Assembly: GCF_037975245.1 (NCBI RefSeq)
Contig: NC_092570.1
Coordinates: 14,095,001 to 14,159,000 of the forward strand
DNA length: 64,000 nt
Direction: 5' to 3'
DNA from: Apostichopus japonicus
Lineage: Eukaryota; Echinodermata; Holothuroidea; Aspidochirotida; Stichopodidae
The translations under genes were made by a program, and so were the position numbers. The notes beneath the pieces were generated by a model. The model was not told where the DNA came from and searched no databases. It worked only from the letters and a program-made list of their open reading frames with translations. Shown here piece after piece: positions 26,671 through 38,300 of this stretch (within the stretch, counting starts at the first letter, position 1; every line of letters starts with the position of its first letter).

Positions 26671-29600
26671 CACAATCTTTCTTTGGCAAATTCTAAAAAA
26701 TCATCATGAATTTGTTCGCCAATTGCAAATATAGAATACGGTGAACACCAGTGTGATCCGTGCCAGGCTTTCTCATAATGAACTAATGTGACGTCAACAC
26801 CAGCTTTCTTCAGTTGTTGTGCATAAATATAACCTTCATCTCGCAGAGAATCGAAACCGGCAGTAACGACGTAAGCAGTTGGTAATCCAGTCATATTTTG
26901 CCTAAAGTGAGGCGTAAAACGAGGGTCCAGGAAAATAGTTTTTATCTTTTGCCAAAATTCTTCATCTCCCTGATCAGATGGAGTCGGACCTTGGTAAGAG
27001 CTGCTGCTGACCCGATAGGCATCCGGAAGAAGATCGTGACCGAGAGTTTCCCGATAGAGGGTGCTCTTCTTGAATGATGGGCCAATATGTCTGTTTTCCA
27101 TCAACATTTGCACCAGATCAGGCCTCGCAGTACCCCAAGCGTGCATAGTACAAAACAGAACCATCGCCTCGCGACACACGAGCCCTTTACCAATTTCAAA
27201 TTTCTTGGTGTATTCTTGGTAGGAAGGAAAATGAAAGTCGAAACACTGGGTCCACGGATAAACCAATACCTGAAGTTTCAAATTCGGTACCATTTCATCG
27301 TCATAGATGAGTTGAGAGACAGCTGCTGAAAGGTAGCCACCGGCGCTGTCTCCCCCAACGGCGACCCGGCGGAAGTCGACCCCGTAGTCCCGGGCGTGGA
27401 GCAGAAGCCATTTAGTCGCTGCGTAGCACTGGTTGAGTGGTCCTGGGAACTTGTTCTTTGGTGTGGTATCATAGCTTTTCCAAGAAAGAACAAAAATGCC
27501 AATCTTAGGAAATACTAATGTTATAATCTAGGCAATGGTCAGCATGATCATCGTTGTAAAAAACAATTCAACCAAAAGAGTAGCTGGAGAGGAGGGGCAG
27601 GTCAGGAGTGAGTGCCCTCAAAAGTCCTTTAGAATACATAGATACGTACGATGCTATGATTCCTTTGTTAGACCTATATTCTATTACATGCATGGGACTG
27701 AAACTTGACTCAGTTGTGTGGTAGTATCCATTTTTCAAATCAGAAACTGTACAAAACAATGAGACTGTACTTACTCAACATTGATAACAACAGCATTCAA
27801 CCGAGATGATATCTTCCTTGCCAGACCATCGAATATCTCTGACGTCATAGAAAAGAGACAACATATCAATAAACTGTATGTTGGTCAAAAAGTAAACATT
27901 TATTACACAACTGCATGACCGATTTCAAAGCTTTTTACAGCGGTCATTATTCTGCATGGTCTTTAGTGAACCTTTAGATCTTAAATGATTTCTTTCACTC
28001 ACTTGCTGAGCCCAATGCTAAACCCCCTCCATGAAAATATATGAACCCTGGCACTAGTCGTTCCGTCGACATAGCTGGTGGTTGGTAAATGTACACTTTA
28101 GTGCCGTTGAAGGTACCCTCCAGTCTTGTTACTCCTGGGCCAAGGTGGTCCATCACAGCATCTTCTAATGTCCAACGAAAAGCAGCTTTTACCCCCTCAA
28201 TAGTTCTTACAGATGGGTCACCACCACCAGACGAGTGCATATAGCGGCCCTGAAATTAAAGCAGGAATTGCAATTGGAGGAGGGGCTTGGGAAAGTATTT
28301 GGGAGTATGTTTTCCAACATTGGCTATAGGTAGATATGTCTTGGCATTGGGGCCATATTCCCAGTTATTCCCACAGCGAGGGATTTTTTTTTTGTCACGG
28401 AGCTAATATCTTTGGTTCTAGGAATAAGCTATCATTCTTACTATGTACCCGGGCCGCGAATGCTTTATTCCCAAACAGGTTTGCAATTATACAGTTTTCA
28501 GCCAATCAGATTGCTCGTTACGTCAGCACCAATAATGACCATCACTTGGAAGTTCGATGATATACACTGAATAACATAAGTTTAGTTACGGGGTTTCCTT
28601 TCAAACGCCCTAACCGTTAACTTGTAAGGTTTGGATTACTTATTTACCTTACTTATGACACGTACGCTACATTCCATTGAGTTCGTGTTTACGTTATCTA
28701 ATATTCGTGAGCCGTTCTATTGAAATCGCCGGGAATTCGTTTCGTGGAATGGGAACGCTAAAATCAACTTCACGACGTGAGTTCACGAGCAGTATAGGCT
28801 GCAGTAAACCCGTCACACCGTCAAACTAGAGGGCAAACTCGGACTTCCTTTTGCACTAGCATTGGTTCACCACAAGGAGATAGTGCAAGCGCACTATTTT
28901 TTATAACTTATCTAGCCAACTCTTTGAAATCAGATGAGTATGATATAGATGCAGTTATCCTGCCATCTCAGTTAGCTGATCATGTTTACAGCAAAACCAC
29001 CAACTTTTTTTTCCACAGAAGACCAACAATACGCTGATGATATCTCTTGGGCATCAACATGGTCAGCATATACTGCAAGATATCGAAAAACGTGTTTATG
29101 AGAAACTGACAGGAAGGAATCTGAAAATCAATTGCACAAAAACTGAGAAATTTTCAATCACAAGAAAAGGAAATGAAAGTTGGAAGAAGTGTTAATATGT
29201 TGAAAGCTTGCTGGGGACCGAAGAAGATATTAACCGAAGAACTATTGGTATAACCAACGGTGCTTTCAACACACTGTCAAGTATTTTCAAAGCAAAAACA
29301 TAAGCCGAAACATTAAGCTTAGGATTTTCGAGGCTTTATTAAAGAGTTTTTTTTTTTGTACAATTGCGAACTGTGGGACACAACGAAGGATCTTGATCGC
29401 AAAATTGACACTTTTCAAAGGAGACTACTTCGTAATATTCTCAACATTAGATGGACCAATAACAATTGGTTATCAAATGATGAGCTCTACAACGAAACCA
29501 ACCAAACACCTTTGTCATCCATAGTCGCCCATATAAGATTGAGATTTTCATTTTTCGGTCATGTAGCAAGACTCCAGGAGGACGCTCCAGCAAAGGTTGC

Positions 29601-32009
29601 TTTAAGAGAAGCACTGAGACATACCGCAAACCAGTAGGACTGAGGCCCGTGACTACCTTGCTTGGAAAAATAAAGTCGCAATTTAAGGACGTTAACATTA
29701 ACAATTTCGAGGAAGCAATAAACCTTGCGCAAGATCGTGATACGTGGCGGAGGTTAATCACTGAGCATATGTCGGATGGACGAGACTACTACTACTACTC
29801 ATGGGCGGCGATCCTGGGGGGAAGGGGGATATATCCCCCCATGAAAATGGGTGGAGGGGATGTAATACACCATATCCCCCCCCCCCACCAAATGCCAGGG
29901 ATAAGAATATTTTCATGCCTACATTTATGCATCATCGTTAATGTACGGCTCTTTTTTAGCTTCATTTCTCGCCTACCATAAACGCAGTGCGATCTTTTCA
30001 AATAAAGCGTCTTTATAAAGCAAGAATAGTTGACTGTAGGCTTCATTGGCCCTATAACAACAAAATGTATTATTGCGCCCACGGTATTGATATAGTACAT
30101 TATATGCACCCTCATAGTATTCATATCATCGAGGTAAATGAATCTGGAGAAACTATCACACAGTAAATACGCGCGTACCATGCATGGAGGGTCATGTGAC
30201 GTGTTCCAGGGTGGTACTAATATATTACTCTCCCGATAACGCATGATGATTTCACCCAACTAGTACGTAAATGTGTATGCGTGCTTAGAGCAGCAGACGA
30301 CACCCGTTACCTAGCAATAACCGTGCCTGTAGCCTAACGTGATAGATATATTCCCGTCGAGCAGCATTAGGCTCTGTTTCATGGAGAATTCCGTGGTTGC
30401 ACTGAACTAAACATTTTCTCACAGCAACACGTCCAGTTCAACAATCCTTTTCGACAAAAAAATCGTTCTTGAAATACAATTCAGACATCGACATTTCCCG
30501 CTGCAAGCCCAATGTATCTGTACTTGTTCTGTGCCAACATGTCTAACGTTAGCATATTAGCTATGAAGTACCAGTACCTTCTTACGCCGTTAGTTCCCAT
30601 GTCCGATCCGTCTTGGTGCAAATATTTCACGAAGTCACTAGCACTATTCTCGAACTGCTACAGAGAAATATCAGTTTGGTACCACCATGGATGATGGAAC
30701 ACATCACATGACCCTCCATGCATGGTACGCGCGCCCAATTGACATGAATCCTCCAGATTCATTTACCTCGATGATTCATATAGGCCCTATAGTAGGCCTA
30801 CACACGTACATGTTCCCTCGAACAGCTGAGAATCTCATGTTACCAGGGTTATGCTTAATACACGTTTCACCTGGATGCCCTAGCAATCGGTACCTAGGAA
30901 TGTAACTATGTGTAATTGTGTATTGCATGTGTATAGGCCTATAATAGCCTGCATGAGGCCATTTTCTTCATCGAATAATATAAAAGAGCTCTCGAACATT
31001 CTAACGTAGCGCCTGAAACAAGATGGACAGGGGTAATTTTCCCAAAATAACACCCGAAATTAAAAAAAAAAAGTATTTTGGATCCTGATTATGAGATATT
31101 TCGGACATGATATCCCTATTTTAAAGTTGGGTATATGCCGCTTGGAAACCTCGGGAAGTGCCGTTTCCGGCCATCTAGAGGGTTTGTTAATCCCAAAATT
31201 TTCTTGTACGCTTCGCGCCAACTCATGGTGGCGCTACGCTTAGATAGTCAACAAGGTCATATCCCCCCACTCGGAAGTACGGATCGCCGCCCATGCTACT
31301 GCTACTACTACTACTACTACTATAGTCTGCAGTATGATACATTTCCGTCACTGCACTATGTACACAGTTAAAATACATATAGACCTATAGCACGTCTGAT
31401 GCACCCCGTACGAAACTTTCGCTGTGCGATGTTATCGATTAATGCCTTCACAGAACACTGCGAACAAACATCGGTAGTAGATCAACCATAAGAACCATAC
31501 AACCATACAACCATAAGAAACTAGTGTGCTAAATATTTCTAAACCAATTCCAACGATACGAAAAGCTTCGGGTAATTTTGAACGGGTATATCTTCGTTGC
31601 AACGAATGGTGCAGACATTTTGGTAACCTCGAAGTGACGGTTTCTATGGTGATGACGTAACTTTTCCGACCGATCATGAGCGACTATTTACACACAATTG
31701 CCAAAAAAAAAGTGGCACCCGCGGGTCAGTGGCGGAGCTTAGATAGTGTCGAAAGCGCCCCTACAGACAATTCTCGCCCCTCCTGACCAATACCCCTAGC
31801 TCCGCCACTGCTGCGGGTCCCTAACAGACGCGTGAAAGACAGTAAACATGCAGCCTCATACTTACGTAAATACCAATACCGTTCATAAAAGCCATCATCA
31901 CACGGTACTTCCACTTCTCCTCCAATTCATCTGGTACAGGTGGGCTTAACTTATATCCCAACAAGGCAATGACCAAAACGAATAAAGCGAGACGGAATTT
32001 AGTTCCCAT
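26670..32009 (-). CDS. Arylacetamide deacetylase / neutral cholesterol ester hydrolase-like serine hydrolase
   Basis: Four exons join in phase to 419 aa: 31866-32009, 28003-28249, 27775-27838 and 26670-27474. Family members are ER type-II membrane esterases of the hormone-sensitive lipase group. Here an N-terminal signal-anchor helix (LALFVLVIALLGYK) starts at residue 7. The oxyanion motif HGGG (FIYFHGGGLALGS), the nucleophile GDSAGG, the acid in FDSLRDEG and the His in AWHGSHW complete the active site. Length matches the family (about 400 aa). Where relatives usually have VDYRLAPE before KFP, this reads VDYDTTPKNKFP. The last acceptor has a weak pyrimidine tract. Intron 1 (3.6 kb) holds an RT remnant and a hAT element. 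AADAC and NCEH1 cannot be separated by eye. Confidence 0.85.
28840..29790 (+). pseudogene. Degenerate non-LTR reverse transcriptase
   Basis: Frame-shifted pieces show RT motif B (SIGSPQGDSASALFF, about 28855) and motif C (QQYADDISWAS, about 29028), then after more breaks a C-terminal part (LDRKIDTFQRRLLRNIL, FSFFGHVARL, about 29390-29580). It lies antisense in intron 1 of the hydrolase gene and is interrupted at its 3' end by the hAT element. Confidence 0.7.
29800..31295. mobile_element. hAT-type element, 1.5 kb, with internal foldback
   Basis: The termini CATGGGCGGCGATCC and GGATCGCCGCCCATG are inverted. Flanks CTACTACT and CTACTGCT form an 8-bp duplication with one mismatch, in a CTA microsatellite. 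Internal inverted repeats (about 30110-30230 against 30670-30790) share the segment around CATGCATGGAGGGTCATGTG. The right part carries the GC-rich core (31150-31250). No transposase is recognised. Confidence 0.75.
31727..31810. mobile_element. 84-bp hAT mini-element
   Basis: CAGTGGCGGAGCT opens and AGCTCCGCCACTG closes the element. Flanks CCGCGGGT and CTGCGGGT are an 8-bp duplication with one mismatch. It is an internally deleted relative of the 15998 and 47769 elements and lies just downstream of hydrolase exon 1, inside intron 1. Confidence 0.8.
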
Positions 32010-33539
32010 TCTTCTGATTGGTGAAATTGAAGTAACACATAAGCCTATTGGTCTATAATACCCGGTATATATGCATCTAGTCTCACACTATCTTTAATAA
32101 CCCAATGCACACCAGTCCCATACATGATATGTATTGTTATACGGGTACTTTTTCTAACGTTGAACCCTCTATACAATGCACTCGAATTGTACTTGTCGTT
32201 GCCACAAGGTGTCTTTGTTCACATATCCGAATAAACGGTATCTGCACTATGCAAGTAATCATATAAGCATGACGATCGCAATAATAAATATAGGCTATCT
32301 GGTGTGAACTGTACGTGAACGCCGTTATCAATGCAGCCGTTACCATATACAGAAGCCTTCCTCCCTTTTTTCTGATTTACATGTATTAGTATACTATAGT
32401 GATAGTTCTGTAGATAACAGTCGTAGACGGGACAGACACATCTATAGTGATCCTATCCCGTTTTGTACTGGGGATGAGATGTACTCTATCGAGCAGTTTT
32501 ACCAAAATTGGCACTAATATTTTCTGCCCACCTCTTACCTCTTGAAACTTGGTGGGTTAACGTGGCTTCATAGGGGCCCGTGGTGGTGGTGGGGGGGGGG
32601 GGGCAATAACGTGTAGACTGGCACTCCTTAACCAGAAGGTCGATGTACTTCAAACTTAGTGAGTATTTGTCTGGGCATGGGTTGCAGTGCCTGCATGACC
32701 AATAACGTAATAGCTATAGCATCGAGGCCATTACAAGTATACCAAACTAACTATATGGTACAATATTTCATACACAACTAGGTTATCATGTGCCTATGTG
32801 CCTCGCGGGATGAGATCTGCAACGCCATGGATTGCCGACTTGTTTGCTGTTGTTTTATAAATCTGGCGTTGTTGTCATATGTCAAGTTGAATCAAAAGTG
32901 TGTTTCTTCATTGACGAACTTGTACAGAATTCAATACTGTGTCGACTGATAAAAGGAGAACATAATCAAAGCATTCCTGTATATGGTGAATTTGGATTCA
33001 ATTTGGGTTCAATTCAATAATTTCCGAGATAAAGTTTGATTAGTGCCATGGTAAGGATGATTATGACGAAAGTTTATAGAAGTAAACATGTGTGATGTCA
33101 TAAATGCACAATAACATTTCTCCTTAACTGGGAAAGTTTAATTTTCTTTCTGCGAAAATAGTTTCAGCATTGTAGGTGAGGTGATGCTAACAAGAAACAG
33201 TCAAACGCAACGAAGATACTTAACACGCATCATAGTAACATTTCCATTGCAATATTATTTAAACAAAGATTTATATTTCTTTGCAATATTTATTGTCGTA
33301 AAATTAATTATAGGCAAGGTCGTGATGCTGTATAATTCGATAATGCTATAACAAAAACCGTAATTTATTCTTAACAATAAAACCAAAACCCAAAAATTAC
33401 ACACATAACCTATAATAGTTACTATTTTACTGCAAAACAAATAATTAAATGAGAGGGGTTGCAAGGATACTTAGGGGTTGAAAATAGTGGTAACGGAGTA
33501 GATGGGAGGGGTAAAGATAGGGAGAGAAATTGTAACAGA

Positions 33540-33740
33540 GTTGTGCATATTCGTTCTCTTGTGAATTCTAAAAAGCCAGTACGAATATTTTCTCCAATTG
33601 CAAAGATTGTAGTTTGTGACATTTAATGAATTAAACTGGACACCATGCCAAGCTTTCTCTTAATGAGCTGATGTGACGTCATCTACAGGTTTCTTCAGCT
33701 GTTTTACAGATATGTTACTTTCATCAGGTAAGGGAACACT
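33540..33740 (-). pseudogene. Dead duplicate of the hydrolase last exon
   Basis: Minus-strand translation gives VKQLKKPVDDVTSAH, an in-frame TAA, EKAWHG, then in another frame IFAIGENIRTGFLEF and RER. These align with QQLKKAGVDVTLVHYEKAWHG and IFAIGEQIHDDFLEFAKERL of the intact gene. The rest of the gene is absent here. A partial tandem duplication with later decay fits best. Confidence 0.75.
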
Positions 33741-33903
33741 CACAACTTTTCCGGCTAAGAGAAGTCAAATATGAGAAACAAAAGTTACAAACTTTAAATA
33801 TAATAATGATTGCTTAACAAATTAAAATCAAACATAGACTGAATAGTCTAGTCTTTAATAGCCATCACCGTACATCACTCCCGGGTATATATATATATAT
33901 ATA

Positions 33904-34062
33904 GCCAATGTTTGGTTTTTGCAGCGCTTTCGAGCAAAACTAGCTCTTCTTCAGTGCATGATCACCGAAAGTGACCGTCACTTTCGGTGACCGTCACTTT
34001 CGGTGATCATGCACTGAAGAAGAGCTAGTTTTGCTCGAAAGCTCTGCAAAACCAAACATTGG
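33904..34062. repeat. Palindrome carrying hammerhead-like cores on both strands
   Basis: Two inverted arms (about 33904-33975 and 33991-34062) run from GCCAATGTTTGG inward to GGTGATCATGCACTGAAGAA complements, around a centre of repeated CGTCACTTTCGGTGA. Each arm contains CUGAAGA, a stem II (AGAGC/GCUC) and GAAA, as in Penelope-like element hammerheads, but I cannot find a good NUH cleavage triplet. TA microsatellites lie on both sides. Confidence 0.7.
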
Positions 34063-34165
34063 CTGTTTTACTTCCAATCACTTACTTAATTCAATTATTG
34101 TATGTTACTCGAGATCCAGCCTTTCTCTAAATGCAGCATAGTTGTTTAACAGTTTTCCCGTTATT

Positions 34166-34274
<109 letters not shown>

Positions 34275-35393
34275 CCGATTAGACAGCGACGAATGTATCC
34301 GAACATTCGTTGTATGGAAATTTGTTGCCGATTATATTTCCTCCACTATCCTCTTTCTCTTTCAACATACAACATGAAGTTAACCTATACCTAATTACTT
34401 GTATATATTCTAAGGCTTACAGAATATATAGCCTCCTCTTCCGTAACGATTATGTTTGCATTGGAGAGAGCTTCATTCTATAGGCGCTTTCAGAAGGTAA
34501 ACATGCATAAGCCTCTACAATACTCGATGATGTTATATCAAGGAGGTATAAACAGATCAAGGAGGTACTACAAATTGGTTGAAAATGCCACGCTAGCATT
34601 ATGCGTGTGTTCTAGTCAGGGTTAACCTGTCGAGCTAGTACATGCATCAACTTTTTACACAATAATTGATTCACGTTTCAATAACGTCAAGGAGTTAGTT
34701 TATATATGTTATCACAATTAGTCATGTCAAAGTCAGTAATTATATCAAATATATTTCAAATACAAACAGATATTTACAATACTGAGTTTGACTCAGAGGA
34801 AACTTGGAGGAAGCTTCGGTATTTAGCGCTAAAATCAGGCACACGAATCGCCTATATGCTTCTTGATAAGGTAGAATATTGTTTTTGAAATACAGACTTT
34901 TAAGCTAATATTTATATGCAAATTTAACACTGTTTAAAAATGTTGGTTGTTACCTCATTATCTGAAATGAAACATGCATCGCTTATCAAGCCGATGCCCT
35001 ACAATTGTTATGACTCATTTAGTATCAAACAAATTCGAAAATATGAATAACGACTTTTAGTTTTATTTAACAGGTTCAGTCCTTTTTTAGAAGCCGGCAT
35101 GAGCACAGAAATAGCTAGCAAAAAGCGCCTATAGCATAGGTTACGATGAAAATATAAAGTTATTATATAGCCTTTGTTTGCTTTGTAATTGACCTGAACT
35201 GAAATATGTAAGTGGTAAAGTCCTAAACGGCACTTCATAGACCAATGGACACAAAACGGCTTGCCACGAAAATTGTTCGTCGTTCGTTTCTTCGCTCAAC
35301 ACGTAACCGTAAACAACTATATCCTACAGTCATTTATCAAAGTTCAAAGCCTCTTGAAATTCGTGATTGAGATATCTAGCCGAAGCTGAAAAG

Positions 35394-38300
35394 ATGGAGA
35401 AAATCGACATGAGCTTAGGTGAATATTGGATTGATGTATGAAGGCGGAGCGTTTTATCCTTGCAATTGAATTCACATAGAAGTGGACAGACCCTACGTAA
35501 CTGTTTGTGTTAGGCCTATACTAGTATTACTAATAGTAATAGTTGAGAGAATGTATGAAGGCCTAGGCCCAATCTAGGCTAATCCAGACCTGGATAGGCC
35601 TAGATAATTCAAGGAAATCGCACACCTTATCCAAAATGACGAATCACGTTGTATATTTATGTAGGCTATTGCCTACAGCTCTGATCCACAGCCCATGATG
35701 TTTTGTTTTTTTGCACTAGCCTACTACTACTAGTAGTTACTAGTGAAACTGCATTCACGGGAAAGCCATCTTATATCTTTCTTCATGGCAGTCCCTAGCC
35801 TAACTTAGGCCCCTAAGTAAGACTAAGAGGAATAATGGAGGCCTTTGCTTAAACTACAGCCCATTTTCACAGTAGTTAATAGAATACAGACGGGCTGTGT
35901 AGAAATATATTTTAAACTGTGGGAATCAGCTCATGATATCACCATGTTAGTTACAGTAGTCTGTTAGTTCGTAACAAAAGAACGTGCTATTGGCAAACCA
36001 CCAGTGCTAATGGATTTAATTTAGGTTTTTGTCCATTTTTGTCAAGCATTTTGTCACAAAATGCTTGAAAAACTAACTAAAATCCAGTCTAAAACATGTT
36101 TTTTGTCTATATTTGTTTACTTATTAACTTTCCTCAGTTTAATCAAGTGTTGCTTCTGGGAAATTATTTTTGGGTCATTTTTAAAGGATTATTGTAACCT
36201 ACAAAATCGAGAAATATAGTACCATTTTGCATCTAGGCATTCCTTAACTTAAAAAAAAATCTATTTAATTCTATATAATCTATTTAAATCTTTTTAATTA
36301 GACCTCTCCCCCAGGATGGCGATCACTATGTAAGTAGCATGTCAAAGAATAATGGGCCGGTGTAGGTGGAAAATGCCCTGGCCAGTTTTAAAACACAGTC
36401 TGCCCCTGAGCCGAGGCCTATGTCACCAAAGTCAACGACATATTTGCCTACCTCATCCGTCTCAAAGCAAAAATCATGAATGTTAGAATGAAAAAAAAGT
36501 AGGTAATTTCACCTGAGCCTTTTGACATTTCTTTCACATGTAGATGATATTATCAAACAGCAAAGAAAAGAAAGAGCCAAGAAGAATCAACAAAAGAAAA
36601 AAACAAGCAAGGGGATAAGTCCTCTAAACCGACCCGCAGTGAAGCCCTCTTCAATTGTCAATGGCCGGAAAGCTTACAGCGCCAGGTACATCAAGCTCCA
36701 AGGAAATCTCATTGCGGTAAGGACCGTTGGTTGTGGGACATTATTTTTGTAGGATATGTAGAAATAATCGTGATTATAAGCTTCTTGATCTGATAATAGC
36801 CAAAAAAAAAAACATTTAGAATAGTTCAGCGATAAAGTTATCCGCTATCGCAATGCAAAATAGGCAAATTGCTATACAAGTGCAAAGAAATATGGCAGTT
36901 TTTGTACACAGATACCATAGTTATTTGTAAGGGAATGTACTGACCTTCCAAAGTGCTATCCAAATTAGGAGCTCTAAATGATTCCCTGCAGTGTGCAAAG
37001 TGAAAGGTTAATGTTAGGTTCATTTCTTTCAAGTTTAATTTGAGTGTATTCATTATGTGCCTAAGTTTCTTTGACTCCAAAAGAGCATTGAATGACTTGA
37101 CATCTCAACTTATATTTGCCTTGACCAATATTTTGTAATATAATATATATAGTATCAGGAAGATTTTCATTGAAAAAAACAAGGGACTAGTTACTAGAAT
37201 CCTCAAAATTTTGATAGATCACACTTTGGCAAGATTATTTTGAATCAAATTTTTTTTGTGGCATTCCCTTCCCTCAGGCAAATACATTCAAGGTCAAAGG
37301 TCGTCCTGCGAATAACAGAAGAAAGCAAGGAAATGTAAGTATATTATAGACTTTTTGAAAGAAGAGTAAGGAATTGATAAAATACATTTACAAACATTGG
37401 AAGTGGTCACAAAAGATTTTACCTAGAGTATATATATACCTCACAGCCAAATGGTGTTAATATTGATAAAATTGCTCCACAATTTGCAATGAAGCCTCCA
37501 TGTAATTGGGTGTAGTGCAAATAAGGTTATGAATACCGCAACATCATTTTGTGCTCGTCATTACAAATTTGCCGAGACAATGAAAAGACCCAGTTCTATG
37601 GTCTGTAGTCATGTATTGCGTGATAATGTGGTTTCTGTTTGCTAATGATCATAAAAATAATCACACTACAATGTAAAATTCTCAAGGTCATTTTATTTCC
37701 ATTGTAAGGATAGATGGAGGAACATAAGAATGTTCCTTAATAACCACCAATGTCTTCTCCCCCTCCCCACCTTTCTGTCCCTCCCTAACCTCTTCCTCCC
37801 TTCCTCACTATTCCTCGACAACCACCTTCCAATGTTTTTTTTTTTTTAAATGCCCTGCTTGAAAGCCTGGAATGTGATTACAAGATTCATCAGTGCACAA
37901 ATTAGTTTTAGTCTCAAATTACACTCTATTTGTTGCAGATTTTCCTAACGAGGAAACATGCCTGGTGATTTCATTTATTAGACAAACAGTAGAAATTATG
38001 TGTAACTTTTCTTGATAAGTTTTGAGGTTACCCATATTTAGGATACACCCTACATTGAGGGATCAGGTATCCATATGCATTAGTAATCATTAGATATAGA
38101 TTTATGTACATGCCTTTCTTTTTACTTTGTATCAGATTAATAGTACAGGTAGAAACAGAGCTCAGAATCAAAGAAAACAAGGAAATGTGAGTACCAGACT
38201 TGTACTATGAGTACAACAGCATGAGTAGGAGTACAAGTACAAATTTCCCCTTCGTTTATGGCAAGCCATGTGGGACAAACACCGCATAATATATCCGCGT

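Noticed and set aside
28336..28560. 74-codon plus-strand frame
   Set aside because: Lies in hydrolase intron 1, antisense, with no recognisable motif.
31135..31371. A short plus-strand protein gene
   Set aside because: It is the shared MITE core read in frame, running out into the CTA microsatellite.
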